Of a DNA stretch of 64,000 bases, positions 38,101-46,361 are shown piece after piece. Every line of letters begins with the position of its first letter. Position 1 is the stretch's first letter. This DNA comes from CALKZN01 sp050633585 (GTDB lineage Bacteria > Pseudomonadota > Gammaproteobacteria > Arenicellales > Arenicellaceae): contig JBOEGT010000018.1 of the NCBI GenBank assembly GCA_050633585.1, positions 18,339-82,338 of the forward strand. Direction: 5' to 3'. A program made the translations under genes and the position numbers. Below the pieces are notes generated by a model. That model saw nothing but the letters and a program-made list of their open reading frames with translations, had not been told where the DNA came from and searched no databases.

Positions 38101-39370
38101 TGCGAATCTCAACACCCACTTCGTTATTGTTATCTAACGCCGTAATTAATTGCGCTTCTTTGCCTATCATGACATTACCCAGCTCAATATTGTCTGTCAC
38201 ATTCAAGCGTGTCAGCTCAGTCGTGCCGGTGAGTTGATCCTTGATCGTATAACCTTGTCCATCAGTGTCTAACCACATATGGCGTGTCAGTGATAATTTC
38301 TCATTGCTTTTATTATTCTTGCCACGCGCGATGGTGCTGAGCGTTAGGCGTTGTTCAGGCTTTATCAAATAAGCTGGCAAGGACAACCAATCTTTTCTCA
38401 AGCCTGTTTGGCTAGGATCAATACTGCTGACACCCGACAATTCAACTTGGCGCATAGTACTGTCAGCGGCGAACACCCAAATCTCTTCTTGAGGCCAAGG
38501 TAATTGGCTCGCAGGCAACATAAAGACATCCAAATTTTCCGTGCTAATACTGCTGACATTGATGTCCCACTCACCGGGCCTCAATTGCACCGTTAGCTTC
38601 CCTCGCTCCATGCGAGCAGGCAATTTGCTGTTGATATGCAGGGGAATAAAGTTGTCAAGCATCACAGGTGACAGTTCAATATTGCGCTGCTTGCCTGAAA
38701 CGCGAAATTTGATTAAGGTTTCAATTCGAATAGGATGAGCATCGTTGATGCGCCTAAAAACTTGTATGTCTAGTTGGTCATCATCGACACTTTTATTACT
38801 TTCAGCTTGAGAAAGCCATAAAACATTTTGCTGATTAAATTTTGGATAGGGAACACTGTTGTTATAAATACTTAAATTCAGTAAGCCCAGCTTAGGCGTC
38901 ATGCCTAAAGATTTCGGCAAGTCTCCCCAACTAAATTGCCCTTTAATCGTATGCACACCTTTTTGCAAAATGACATGCGGTACGCCACCAATATCCTGAA
39001 CCACAAGGGGTTGATCATTGCTGCTAACATTCAACGGCCAATGATTTTGATCACCCGGCAATTGCACTTTGCTTTCTTTGGCAAAGATATGCCACTGCTG
39101 CTCAAATGAACCACCGCTATTGCTTAAGTCTAAGTCCAGTTTAGAAGGCCACACACAATTTTGAGAGTGCTGGTTATAGGTGTATGGACAAGCTTCATAG
39201 TCTTGTTCATCAAGCACCCAGTCAACCCACGGTTGAAGTGGCTCAGGTATGCTACCTGAAGACGGATTAGATGCCGGCGATGAGGCAAAGCTTAATGAAT
39301 TCAATGTGAATGCTAGTGCAATGAATGCGCACTTATAAACCGCATTAAATCGTTGAAATGGTATGCCCAT
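35144..39370 (-). CDS. Very large membrane/periplasmic protein of unknown function
   Basis: 1408 residues from the ATG at 39370 (AGGAG 8 bases upstream; a TTG at 39376 is worse). A signal peptide ends near SLSFASS. Two similar beta-rich halves are suggested: EACPYTYNQHSQNCVWP with LQKGVHTIKGQFSW early on, and DCLPYCANIERMNIS with IPKGLNTVVLRGKIP in the second half. Hydrophobic clusters occur near residues 485-575, around 700-760 and at about 1225-1385, so it crosses the inner membrane several times with the beta domains in the periplasm. I recognise no enzyme motif. It may be a scaffold or envelope factor. It is flanked by terminators and forms its own unit. Confidence 0.7.
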   Translation of the reverse strand: MGIPFQRFNAVYKCAFIALAFTLNSLSFASSPASNPSSGSIPEPLQPWVDWVLDEQDYEACPYTYNQHSQNCVWPSKLDLDLSNSGGSFEQQWHIFAKESKVQLPGDQNHWPLNVSSNDQPLVVQDIGGVPHVILQKGVHTIKGQFSWGDLPKSLGMTPKLGLLNLSIYNNSVPYPKFNQQNVLWLSQAESNKSVDDDQLDIQVFRRINDAHPIRIETLIKFRVSGKQRNIELSPVMLDNFIPLHINSKLPARMERGKLTVQLRPGEWDINVSSISTENLDVFMLPASQLPWPQEEIWVFAADSTMRQVELSGVSSIDPSQTGLRKDWLSLPAYLIKPEQRLTLSTIARGKNNKSNEKLSLTRHMWLDTDGQGYTIKDQLTGTTELTRLNVTDNIELGNVMIGKEAQLITALDNNNEVGVEIRSNVINLSAESRYEKSRTTIPANGWKTHLQSVSTQINLPPGWRLLFASGTDNLPNSWIKQWTLLDIFIVLVIAAVCTKLFNPLWGGISLVTLVLTWHETGSPTYLWLFILIAFALVKYIPKSKFTILSSATFVFLLLALSLNLFGYTIDTVRYSFFPQLENSISTQNHHLRSAGQKASPRKVIVSSPRAAIMESKVLAEEVAQGTTDFFSSSPLNSRDSGFKQQKNLQSLDPNNKIQTGPGLPTWSNYKAIRLNWTGPIKPDQVGKLILIPPMLTSILRLLGIVLLLILASRFIVSFIQIKGVALNLPKPLGRLYGLPSVVIASVMCGLLSIADTPTAHAKQAEVLTSDSSNSHLVPRQDILNELKRRLERDKENSAPDCLPYCANIERMNISISDDVMTLRLRVHALHETTIPLPGSTKTWLPESIVVNSEINPELQRDQNSQLWVLIPKGLNTVVLRGKIPAGNNLLLPLPLKPHSVSTNINTQFWSVDGINKNGKPSHQLQLTRVSNNVENTDSWDTRTLPAFVMVDRYFELGLTWRVVTTISRISDRGVPINVDVKLLANEKPLSEQMVVKDGQVSVKLEANQNTLQWSSSIPISEQIALVADKQKSYLETWRFNPNAIWHWQAEGIPVNFQQQFNNTAIPVWRPWPSEKLTLNVSRPQGVSGQAVTVQNSQLDISIGKRAEEFKLSFTAISSRGTQHEISLPSDVDIQRLSIDNVKQSIQKNNNNLMLTLKPGKQVVTLDWRADGSVSRNYVSPVVDLKLNHVNANIKIKVPQDRWLLWTYGPTIGPAVLFWGVVLTLFLLAFILGQAKVTSLKTYEWALLALGLSQTHPLLILVLIGWLVFIKIKPSFDTTLFSARKFNAIQVSFVALTVLALLILCGSVANGLLGNPSMMVKGNNSYAYLLQWYQDRSSALLPQAGFFSLPIWVYRMLMLAWALWLAISVVRWLQNAWEAFSADGLWRKSVKKEKTAKLSQDSGENEGK

Positions 39371-39482
39371 GAGCAAGACTCCTGTCGTTTATTTTTTCTC
39401 TGCAACGATACTATAACCACCTTGCATTTACTATTAACAAGCAATCACCCAAGCAGACTATTATATTAATAACAATTAGTGA

Positions 39483-39503
39483 TTAAGGGCTTTGCCCCCT
39501 TAA
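39483..39503 (-). terminator. Possible hairpin downstream of the lipoprotein gene
   Basis: TTAAGGG and CCCTTAA pair around a short GC-rich loop in the gap between the lipoprotein gene (ends 39653) and the large protein gene. No clear T-run follows on the minus strand, so the assignment is weak. Confidence 0.35.
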
Positions 39504-39652
39504 ATTAAAATATTTTCTTCATGAACATCAACAAATTGATGTTGCAATTGTACATACTCCAAATGACTAAGAACCATAAAATAAATTACCAATAAATTTT
39601 AGTCGACTAAATTCATCAAAGTGCTGAATATCAAATATCTGCTTTGATTTTT

Positions 39653-40219
39653 TTACAAGGAAGGAGACAATATCACTCCTTGAATAATACTGTCCGAAAT
39701 ATCTTTTTGCGCATTTGCACCTGCAGAAGAGCGCAGCGTATTGTTAGCTAAAGTAATACGCTGATCATGAATAAGCGACCCTGTCTTATTTTCTTCGACA
39801 ACGAATTGAGCAGTAATATCATCCGTTCTATTTTTCGGTAGTTCGTTTGGCAAAACTAGTTTAATAAAATATTCACTATTTGGCTTCACATTAATAGGCA
39901 TAACCAAGCTCTTAAATTTAGCCGCGCCGTCAATATAGGTGGTAATGTGGAACTTTAATTCGTGATCACCTGCGATAACAGATGTTGTGGCCAATGCAAA
40001 AGTTCCAGTATAAGTTAAGCCGGAATATGCATCTTTTGCTTTTCTTCTTTCTGCTACAAACTTTCCATCAACATGGATGTGAATAGATGTTCCTTGGTAA
40101 CCCTTATTCCCTGATGCAGGGAGGACGACAAGAGTCGAACTAGCCTTCTCTGGAACAACATAATAGCTCGCACAAGAGCTGAGAAATAACGCCATAAGTA
40201 GCACAAAGATTGTCTTCAT
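39653..40219 (-). CDS. Predicted lipoprotein with beta-rich domain
   Basis: 188 residues. Signal peptide MKTIFVLLMALFLSSCAS has lipobox LSSC (Cys16). The mature part looks like an immunoglobulin-like or PEGA-type beta domain: GTSIHIHVDGKFVAERR followed by GTFALATTSVIAGDHELKFHI, the pattern of an inserted strand pair with 'G.H.l' at its end, and NVKPNSEYFIKLVLP. Such domains occur in envelope lipoproteins of unknown role. It lies between the large membrane protein gene and the cobM end of the cobalamin operon and seems unrelated to either, being the 3' neighbour only by strand. Confidence 0.75.
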   Translation of the reverse strand: MKTIFVLLMALFLSSCASYYVVPEKASSTLVVLPASGNKGYQGTSIHIHVDGKFVAERRKAKDAYSGLTYTGTFALATTSVIAGDHELKFHITTYIDGAAKFKSLVMPINVKPNSEYFIKLVLPNELPKNRTDDITAQFVVEENKTGSLIHDQRITLANNTLRSSAGANAQKDISDSIIQGVILSPSL

Positions 40220-40271
40220 AAATCATTTTCTCTTTTGAATAGTTTCAGTCATTTATTATACTAACCAACGC

Positions 40272-41063
40272 TCAATCTCGCTTCACTGTTCTAGGTACTT
40301 TTCCTTTCACTTTTGGGCGATAGACGTGTGCTTGATCTTCGTCATAGAGGTAGGAATCTCGGAATTCTTCGGTGCCCAGCACATGACCCACTAAGATCAA
40401 GGTGGTGCGAGAGAATTTCTTTTCTCTGACTTTGGCGACAATGTCTTTGAGTGTTCCAGTGACTTTGTCTTGGTCTGGCCAGCTGGTGCGATAACACACG
40501 GCGACGGGACAATCTTCACCATAGTGCGGAATGAGTTCGTCGACAATTTTATGAATGCGTGTCACTCCCAAATGAATGGCTAAGGTTGCACCGGAAGCAG
40601 CCAGGGCGGGCAAACGCTCTCTTTCTGGGAAAGGTGTTTTGCCTTCATAGCGAGTCATGATGATGGTTTGTGACACACCAGATAGCGTGAGCTCTTTGCC
40701 CAGCCACGCGGCCGATGCAGACGTGGCCGTGACACCCGGAATGACTTCATAGTCAATGTCGAGTGCTTCTAGGCGGCGCATCTGTTCACCGGTGGCACCA
40801 TACAATGAAGGATCACCGGAATGCACTCGGGCGACATCTTTACCTTGTTGATGAGCCGCTTCGATGTGCTCAATGATTTCATCAAGATTGATGGAAGCCG
40901 TGTCTATAATGTGATCCGCGGTGTTTTCAACGCCAGCAAAAATTTCCCGCGGCACTAATGAGCCTGCATACAAAATGACAGGGCATCGATTAATCAGTTT
41001 CTGCCCTTTGACAGTGATAAGGTCTGGGTCACCTGGGCCTGCGCCAATGAAGTATACGGTCAT
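40272..41063 (-). CDS. cobM: Precorrin-4 C11-methyltransferase
   Basis: 263 residues of the tetrapyrrole methyltransferase family. It starts MTVYFIGAGPGDPDLITVKG (first SAM motif) and contains ILYAGSLVPREIF, the signature that separates CobM/CbiF from its paralogues, then VARVHSGDPSLYGATGEQMRRLE and the VIPGVTATSASAA block. It methylates C11 of precorrin-4 (or the cobalt form). It is the last gene of the minus-strand cobalamin operon, 63 bp after cobJ. The preceding ATG has AAAAGAGAC upstream. Confidence 0.95.
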   Translation of the reverse strand: MTVYFIGAGPGDPDLITVKGQKLINRCPVILYAGSLVPREIFAGVENTADHIIDTASINLDEIIEHIEAAHQQGKDVARVHSGDPSLYGATGEQMRRLEALDIDYEVIPGVTATSASAAWLGKELTLSGVSQTIIMTRYEGKTPFPERERLPALAASGATLAIHLGVTRIHKIVDELIPHYGEDCPVAVCYRTSWPDQDKVTGTLKDIVAKVREKKFSRTTLILVGHVLGTEEFRDSYLYDEDQAHVYRPKVKGKVPRTVKRD

Positions 41064-41126
41064 AAAAGTCTCTTTTGAGGTCTGCTGTGATGATATCTCT
41101 ATGTTGCTATGCGTTTAGCAACAGCC

Positions 41127-41915
41127 TTACAATTTTTTTGAATAGCCACGAGGAGTATAAACCCATTCTTGTGAGCCATTGATGATATGCCTAGATTCAC
41201 TGTTGCCCACTGACACCAACGTGAACATATCAACGTTATCGGAATGCAACTCGCCTAGCGTGATGATTTCAACGCTTTCTTCTTCACGCGTGAGGTGTTT
41301 GCCCAAAATCACTGGGGTTTCGGCAGGTCGGTATTTCAAGAAAATATCGCGAGCAGTGTTAATTTGCCAATCACGCTTGATGGAACGAGGATTATAAAAA
41401 GACACGACAAAGTCGCCTTCGCCACAGGCATGCAAACGCTTCTCAATGGTTTGCCAAGGGGTGAGTAAATCAGATAAGGAAATCGTGCAAAAGTCATGCC
41501 CAAGCATGGCACCCGCTCGACTGGACGCCGCTTGCATGGCTGAAATACCAGGAATGACTTCAATGTCTACCTTTAGCCATTCGGGATGTTTTTCGCTATT
41601 TTCTTTACAGCCTTTTAACTGTTCATCAAGCAATTCGAACACTAGCGTTGCCATCGCATAAATACCAATATCACCGCTAGACACCAGCGCGGTTGTTTTG
41701 CCACTGGCAGCTAAGTCTAGCGATAAACGTGCGCGGTCAATTTCTTGACCTAGAGGTAGATCATGATGAACTTTGTTGTCACACACGCTACCTAATAGCT
41801 CCAAATATAAACCATAGGCAACGAGGTCTGTACTGGATTGAATCGCGGCGATGGATTTGGGCGAGACCAAGTCTAGATCACCTGGGCCTGCGCTGACTAA
41901 ATAGAGTGTTGTCAT
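41127..41915 (-). CDS. cobJ: Precorrin-3B C17-methyltransferase
   Basis: 262 residues. LVSAGPGDLDLVSPKSIAAI gives the SAM site, DLVAYGLYLELLG is the CobJ/CbiH signature, and ALVSSGDIGIYAMATLVFELL followed by VIPGISAMQAASSRAGAMLGHDF completes the family set. It methylates C17 and drives ring contraction. No C-terminal fusion is present. Since no CobG or CobZ is seen in the window and CbiG and CbiD are, it likely works as CbiH on cobalt-containing substrates; the name cobJ/cbiH is interchangeable here. Confidence 0.94.
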   Translation of the reverse strand: MTTLYLVSAGPGDLDLVSPKSIAAIQSSTDLVAYGLYLELLGSVCDNKVHHDLPLGQEIDRARLSLDLAASGKTTALVSSGDIGIYAMATLVFELLDEQLKGCKENSEKHPEWLKVDIEVIPGISAMQAASSRAGAMLGHDFCTISLSDLLTPWQTIEKRLHACGEGDFVVSFYNPRSIKRDWQINTARDIFLKYRPAETPVILGKHLTREEESVEIITLGELHSDNVDMFTLVSVGNSESRHIINGSQEWVYTPRGYSKKL

Positions 41916-41990
41916 AAAATGTTACTGCAGCTGTTTTAAAATAGTAGTGCGTTTACAAATGCTTGTTTGCGTCGATTGTTGGAAACCCGT

Positions 41991-42806
41991 TCAAGCATTC
42001 AGTTCATTTCGATAGCTTCTGGCAATTGCACAGGTCGCTTGTGCGTTTTTTTGTTTATTCAGAACCAGTTCAGGCTCATCATCTGCACTTGAAAATTTTT
42101 GTGCGGCAACGAGCGCTGCCGCTTCAGCAACACCGTACACGCCAACCGTGTTAAACACATAGTCTGATTTTACGCTGAGCAAATGCTCCACCTCAGATAG
42201 TGTTTGCTTGTCAAATGTTTGATAGGGCTTTTTACAGGTCTCTGCGAGTTCAATCAAGCCTGTTTCATCTGCTTTGATATCAATGCTGTTAATGCTGTCG
42301 ATTTGATCTAATCTCAAGCCAGATTGCTTTAGGCAATCATCTAATAAACTTTGTAGTTGCTCTTCTGGACAGTTTCTCTCACATCCCATGCCAATGGTGT
42401 AAATCGGTTGCAGGTATGACTTCGCCGTTGTTAACACTAATTGCGCCTGCAAGCATTTAGCCACCTGTGCCGCCAGCTCATTGGCGCCACCTTCATGGCC
42501 TGAGAGCAATGGCACAACGAACCGCCCCTCTTCATCCAACACAACAACAGGCGGGTCTTGGAACTTATCTTTGAGAACAGGTGCCAAGGTGCGAAACACA
42601 ATACCTGTTGAGCAAATAAAAATGAGCTTATCCCCAGCGTTAAACATGGCCTGCACTGTTTCTGTGAATGGCTTTGGCTTGAAAATAACTTCTGGCGTGA
42701 ACGCTTCGTCAAGCTCACACATTCGTTGCTGCAAGGTCTCAGCCAATCTTTTTCCGGCTGAGGTTAACGCAATGATTCGCCAGCATTTTTTATTGTTATC
42801 ACTCAT
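41991..42806 (-). CDS. cbiG: Cobalt-precorrin-5A hydrolase CbiG
   Basis: 271 residues. The N-terminal domain has the acetaldehyde-releasing lactonase features of CbiG (FICSTGIVFRTLAPVLKDK, PPVVVLDEEGRFVVPLLSGHEGGANELA). The C-terminal CbiG_C/CobE domain starts at about residue 150 with YTIGMGCERNCPEEQL. It opens the delta-lactone of cobalt-precorrin-5A. Its presence marks an oxygen-independent type of ring contraction. It sits between cobI and cobJ with short gaps, so it is co-transcribed. Confidence 0.93.
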   Translation of the reverse strand: MSDNNKKCWRIIALTSAGKRLAETLQQRMCELDEAFTPEVIFKPKPFTETVQAMFNAGDKLIFICSTGIVFRTLAPVLKDKFQDPPVVVLDEEGRFVVPLLSGHEGGANELAAQVAKCLQAQLVLTTAKSYLQPIYTIGMGCERNCPEEQLQSLLDDCLKQSGLRLDQIDSINSIDIKADETGLIELAETCKKPYQTFDKQTLSEVEHLLSVKSDYVFNTVGVYGVAEAAALVAAQKFSSADDEPELVLNKQKNAQATCAIARSYRNELNA

Positions 42807-42822
42807 GCCATTTTAAGATCGT

Positions 42823-43539
42823 TTACGCCGTCTCACGATCTTGGCGAAGTACTACAAATAGTGAAAAGTAAGGGCCTGATTCATCTTCAAGCAAGCGAAC
42901 ATCTTGCTGAATCGCTTCATTGTCACGACCGATATACTCTAAATAGGTCGCGTCATCTTCTCGGCCACTAGCTGCTAATGCCGACAGAATTTTTTGCCGT
43001 GAACGTCCAGCCTTCATAATGACCACGCTATCATGCGCTTGCAAGGCTGACTCTAATTGCTCAGCGGTGTGTCGACCGCTGACAACAGCGAAAGATTCCT
43101 GTAACACAGTGAGTGGTAACTGCAAGGCAGATGACGCGGCATGGACAGATGAAATACCTGGCACTACTTGGCACGTATTTTCTGCTTGTAAACGCTCTAG
43201 TAAATACGTGAATGAACCAAAAAACAATGGATCACCTTCACATAGAAACACCACTGTTTTTCCTGCATCTATCGCATTTTGGATTTCCAGCGCCGCCGAA
43301 TCGTAGACGTTATTCGCCACTTTTCGATCAAAGCTCATAGGCATGATAACAGGAATAAACGATTGCGGTTTAGTGGCTGTCGCTATCGCTTGTGCCGCAA
43401 TTGTTTTGGATTGAGATTGGCTATTCTCACCTTCCAAATAACTAATAACATCGGCATTTTGTATGAACCGAAGCGCCTTTAAGGTTAATAGTTCTGGATC
43501 ACCGGGGCCTACGCCTACACCTATGAATTGAGCTTTCAT
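42823..43539 (-). CDS. cobI: Precorrin-2 C20-methyltransferase
   Basis: 238 residues. GVGVGPGDPELLTLKALRFI holds the SAM motif, VVFLCEGDPLFFGSFTYLLERL the family's central block, and VVPGISSVHAASSALQLPL the third motif. CobI/CbiL adds the C20 methyl to precorrin-2 or cobalt-precorrin-2, the first branch-specific methylation. The gene lies 10 bp downstream of cobL and 16 bp upstream of cbiG, in the middle of the operon. Confidence 0.94.
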   Translation of the reverse strand: MKAQFIGVGVGPGDPELLTLKALRFIQNADVISYLEGENSQSQSKTIAAQAIATATKPQSFIPVIMPMSFDRKVANNVYDSAALEIQNAIDAGKTVVFLCEGDPLFFGSFTYLLERLQAENTCQVVPGISSVHAASSALQLPLTVLQESFAVVSGRHTAEQLESALQAHDSVVIMKAGRSRQKILSALAASGREDDATYLEYIGRDNEAIQQDVRLLEDESGPYFSLFVVLRQDRETA

Positions 43540-43549
43540 GTTTCTTTGC

Positions 43550-44818
43550 CTACGCCTTCTTGAACTTAAACACTTCCACCGGAAGTTTAGCGGTGTAATC
43601 TAACTCAGTGTCTTTGAACTGTCCACGTTTTACAGACACTTCGACCACCTCTACATCCGAGATAGCCTTAGACGAAACGCTCATCGCAAACTCTTGAAGC
43701 GCCCGTTTTGTTTTTTCGACAACCGCGCTCACAACCAATAAACCACCGGTTGGCAACCGAGGCCACACAATCTCTAACAGTGCATTCATGTCGCCTCCGC
43801 TTCCCCCGATAAAGACTTTATTCGGCACAGGCAAATCCGTTAAACATTCAGGCGCATGACCATGAATGAGGTGTAAATTCTTCACCACACCAAAACGTTT
43901 TTGGTTCGCCAGCAAATGCGTTAAACGTTCTTCATGGCATTCTACGGCGTAGACTGACACTTGGTCATTCCAATAAGACAGCTCGATTGAGACACCTCCA
44001 CACCCCGCACCAACATCCCAAATTACGTCGTAATTGGCTGGTTGAAGCAACGATAAAATACACAAACGCACTTCTCTTTTAGTGATCATGCCCTTACCAG
44101 CTTCAACTCCCGTGATGTAAGACGTATCTGGAATACCAGGAAACTCAGGCAAAATACCACCCGCTCCTTTGACATCAATCACACTGACATGTAATGGCTC
44201 AAAACTTTCCGCTTTATCTAGCAATTGCGCTACCGAAAAAGTTCGTATTCGTTCATGTAGATAACTTAAATTTTCGAGGACTGTGATTGTCGATTCGTCA
44301 AAACCAGTTTCCAAACATTCACGCGCCAACGCTTGAGGTTGGCTAAATTTATCTGTCAGAATTAACAATTTTGTTGCGTTTTTAAGCTTGGTTCGCAACG
44401 ACGCTAGAGGCCTGCCATGCAAGCTGAGCACCGTGACATCTTGCATCGACATCGCCAAGCGGTGACACGCCATTTGAATGCTAGAAATGGCGGGATAAAA
44501 CCTTAATTGCGATTGCTCGAAGTGTTGAGAAAACCAGCGCCCGATTCCGTAATGCAAAGGATCTCCTGAAGCCAGAACCACAATCGCATGCTGCTCACCA
44601 TCGGATCGTTCAACAGACAACTCCTCGATGAGTGATTTTAGCTCAGCAAGTTTTGGCAGCTTATGCAGGCTTGTTTCAGAATTCGCCATTAAGTGGGGTT
44701 TCACAATATCCAATTGCCGCTCTGAACCAATCACTGCACTCGCATGCTGCACCGCAAGGAGTGCATCTCCAACCAAGTCGGATGTTTGAGTCACACCAAT
44801 AATATGAATGTTTATCAC
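43550..44818 (-). CDS. cobL: Precorrin-6Y C5,15-methyltransferase (decarboxylating), CbiE-CbiT fusion
   Basis: 422 residues from a GTG at 44818. Residues 1 to about 205 are the CbiE methyltransferase (VLASGDPLHYGIGRWF, YPAISSIQMACHRLAM). Residues from about 235 are the CbiT part: TKREVRLCILSLLQPANYDVIWDVGAGCGGVSIEL (in two pieces), with Cys-Gly-Gly instead of the more usual Ser-Gly-Ser in motif I, and VFIGGSGGDM. It methylates C5 and C15 and decarboxylates the ring C acetate. It follows cobH by 28 bp. Confidence 0.95.
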   Translation of the reverse strand: MINIHIIGVTQTSDLVGDALLAVQHASAVIGSERQLDIVKPHLMANSETSLHKLPKLAELKSLIEELSVERSDGEQHAIVVLASGDPLHYGIGRWFSQHFEQSQLRFYPAISSIQMACHRLAMSMQDVTVLSLHGRPLASLRTKLKNATKLLILTDKFSQPQALARECLETGFDESTITVLENLSYLHERIRTFSVAQLLDKAESFEPLHVSVIDVKGAGGILPEFPGIPDTSYITGVEAGKGMITKREVRLCILSLLQPANYDVIWDVGAGCGGVSIELSYWNDQVSVYAVECHEERLTHLLANQKRFGVVKNLHLIHGHAPECLTDLPVPNKVFIGGSGGDMNALLEIVWPRLPTGGLLVVSAVVEKTKRALQEFAMSVSSKAISDVEVVEVSVKRGQFKDTELDYTAKLPVEVFKFKKA

Positions 44819-44846
44819 TTGTTCTCAGTTTGGATTAATCATCAAT

Positions 44847-45500
44847 TTAATAGTATTCACCGTGATTGCAACGCAGCAGGGCATTGCATGTCGCCGACGT
44901 GACCGCGCTGCCGCCTTCACGGCCAAGTAACGTAATACATTCAACGCCCAAGCGTTGGTGGTTATCCCATAATGCTTGCTTTGATTCTGCGGCGCCCACA
45001 AAGCCCACGGGCATGCCAACAATCAATGCAGGTTTCGGGCACCCCTCTTCTAGCATTTCTAACAAACGAAACAGCGCGGTGGGTGCATTGCCGATCAGCA
45101 CGACACTGTTTTCAAGGGTATCCTGCCATAGCTCTAGTGCAGCCATAGTTCTAGTACCTTTTCGTTCAGCTGTGATTTTGGCCGTTCTTGCATCATTCAA
45201 AAAACACAATGGTTCTTGCTGAATCATGCGTTTGGTCACGCCTTGTTTCACCATCTCAACATCGCACAGAATAGAATGGTTTTCGGCGAGCGATTGCAAA
45301 CCTCGTTGACAAGCATTCTGACTAAAACGCACATTGTTTGACAAATGCGGCAAACCAATACTGTGAACAATACGCATGATGACTTGTTGTTCTTCGCGGC
45401 TATAATGATAATCAGGGTTATCCAATTCAGTTAATTGACGGATTTGCCGAAAGCTTTCACTCTCTATCGCCTTTGGGTTTATTTCATAGTCAAACGGCAT
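44847..45500 (-). CDS. cobH: Precorrin-8X methylmutase
   Basis: 217 residues. The N-terminal IRIVHSIG-like stretch (read MRIVHSIGLPHLSNNVRF) contains the catalytic His of CobH/CbiC, and the C-terminal PTALFRLLEM with IVGMPVGFVGAAESKQAL is highly conserved. It moves the methyl group from C11 to C12 to form hydrogenobyrinate or its cobalt analogue. The gene precedes cobL and follows cobK in the operon. A His-containing catalytic site and normal length suggest a working enzyme. Confidence 0.95.
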   Translation of the reverse strand: MPFDYEINPKAIESESFRQIRQLTELDNPDYHYSREEQQVIMRIVHSIGLPHLSNNVRFSQNACQRGLQSLAENHSILCDVEMVKQGVTKRMIQQEPLCFLNDARTAKITAERKGTRTMAALELWQDTLENSVVLIGNAPTALFRLLEMLEEGCPKPALIVGMPVGFVGAAESKQALWDNHQRLGVECITLLGREGGSAVTSATCNALLRCNHGEYY

Positions 45501-45545
45501 GGTATTAATGTGTCTTGTTAAAATGATTATTCTTGATCACTATGT

Positions 45546-46358
45546 CTATGTATGAGCCTGACGAAAGTACGCCAAAATATCGGCTTCGCACATGGCAAGA
45601 TTAGAAAAAAAACGTTGCTCATTTAGCTTAGCAGAGCAATTGCTAGAGCCATTTATCTGGTTATTTTGAAAACGTTGGTACTCGGGTCGACTCAATAGGT
45701 AAACGGGTATCTGTAGCTTTCTGGCTGCATGCAATTTCGCGATTGTTGCATCACCCCCACTATTTTTGCTGACAAGTGCGTCGACCTCATACTCTCGCAT
45801 GACGGTTATTTCGTCGGCTAGCGTGAATGGCCCAATCGCCTGAATCCAGCGTATCTTTTCATCTAAGTTTTTTTCACACATTGTCGGCTTAACGGCAGTG
45901 CGTAATAAGACTTTCGCCGAAAGCTTATTGGATAAGGCGTCTAATGTCGATGCATCCAACTGCCCTGTTGTGATAAATACTGATTTTTTATCGTCAAGCA
46001 TCGGCCACAATTCATGCCAATCACTATATTCAAACCACTTATCGTCGGGGTGTTCTTCCCAGCTCGCCCGATCAAACTGCCAATAGGGAATACAACTGGT
46101 CGCGGCAATCTCATAAGCGCTGTCACTCATTGCTTTCGCATAGGGATGGGTCGCATCCACTATGCCAGTAATTGCGTATTCTTCAATATAGCGTTTCAGA
46201 CCACCGTACTGACTAAAACCTCCCGTCATCACACTAAACTCAACGCGAGGCGTGCGCACTAAACCTGCTAAACTGTAAACGATTGACACACCTTGTTGGT
46301 GTAAACTTTCAGCTAAGCGAAGTGCATCATTAGTGCCTCCTAGAACGAGTAAATGCAT
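45546..46358 (-). CDS. cobK: Precorrin-6A reductase
   Basis: 270 residues of the CbiJ/CobK family. LVLGGTNDALRLAESLHQ is the nucleotide-binding start, GIVDATHPYAKAMSDSAYEIA is the most conserved block, and VFITTGQL plus KNSGGDATIAKLHAARKLQIP close the active site. It reduces precorrin-6A (or its cobalt form) with NAD(P)H. The start at 46358 lies 3 bp from the cbiD stop at 46362. About 15 extra residues lie at the C-terminus (NINGSSNCSAKLN-like region), which is not a known feature. Confidence 0.93.
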   Translation of the reverse strand: MHLLVLGGTNDALRLAESLHQQGVSIVYSLAGLVRTPRVEFSVMTGGFSQYGGLKRYIEEYAITGIVDATHPYAKAMSDSAYEIAATSCIPYWQFDRASWEEHPDDKWFEYSDWHELWPMLDDKKSVFITTGQLDASTLDALSNKLSAKVLLRTAVKPTMCEKNLDEKIRWIQAIGPFTLADEITVMREYEVDALVSKNSGGDATIAKLHAARKLQIPVYLLSRPEYQRFQNNQINGSSNCSAKLNEQRFFSNLAMCEADILAYFRQAHT

Positions 46359-46361
46359 GCG

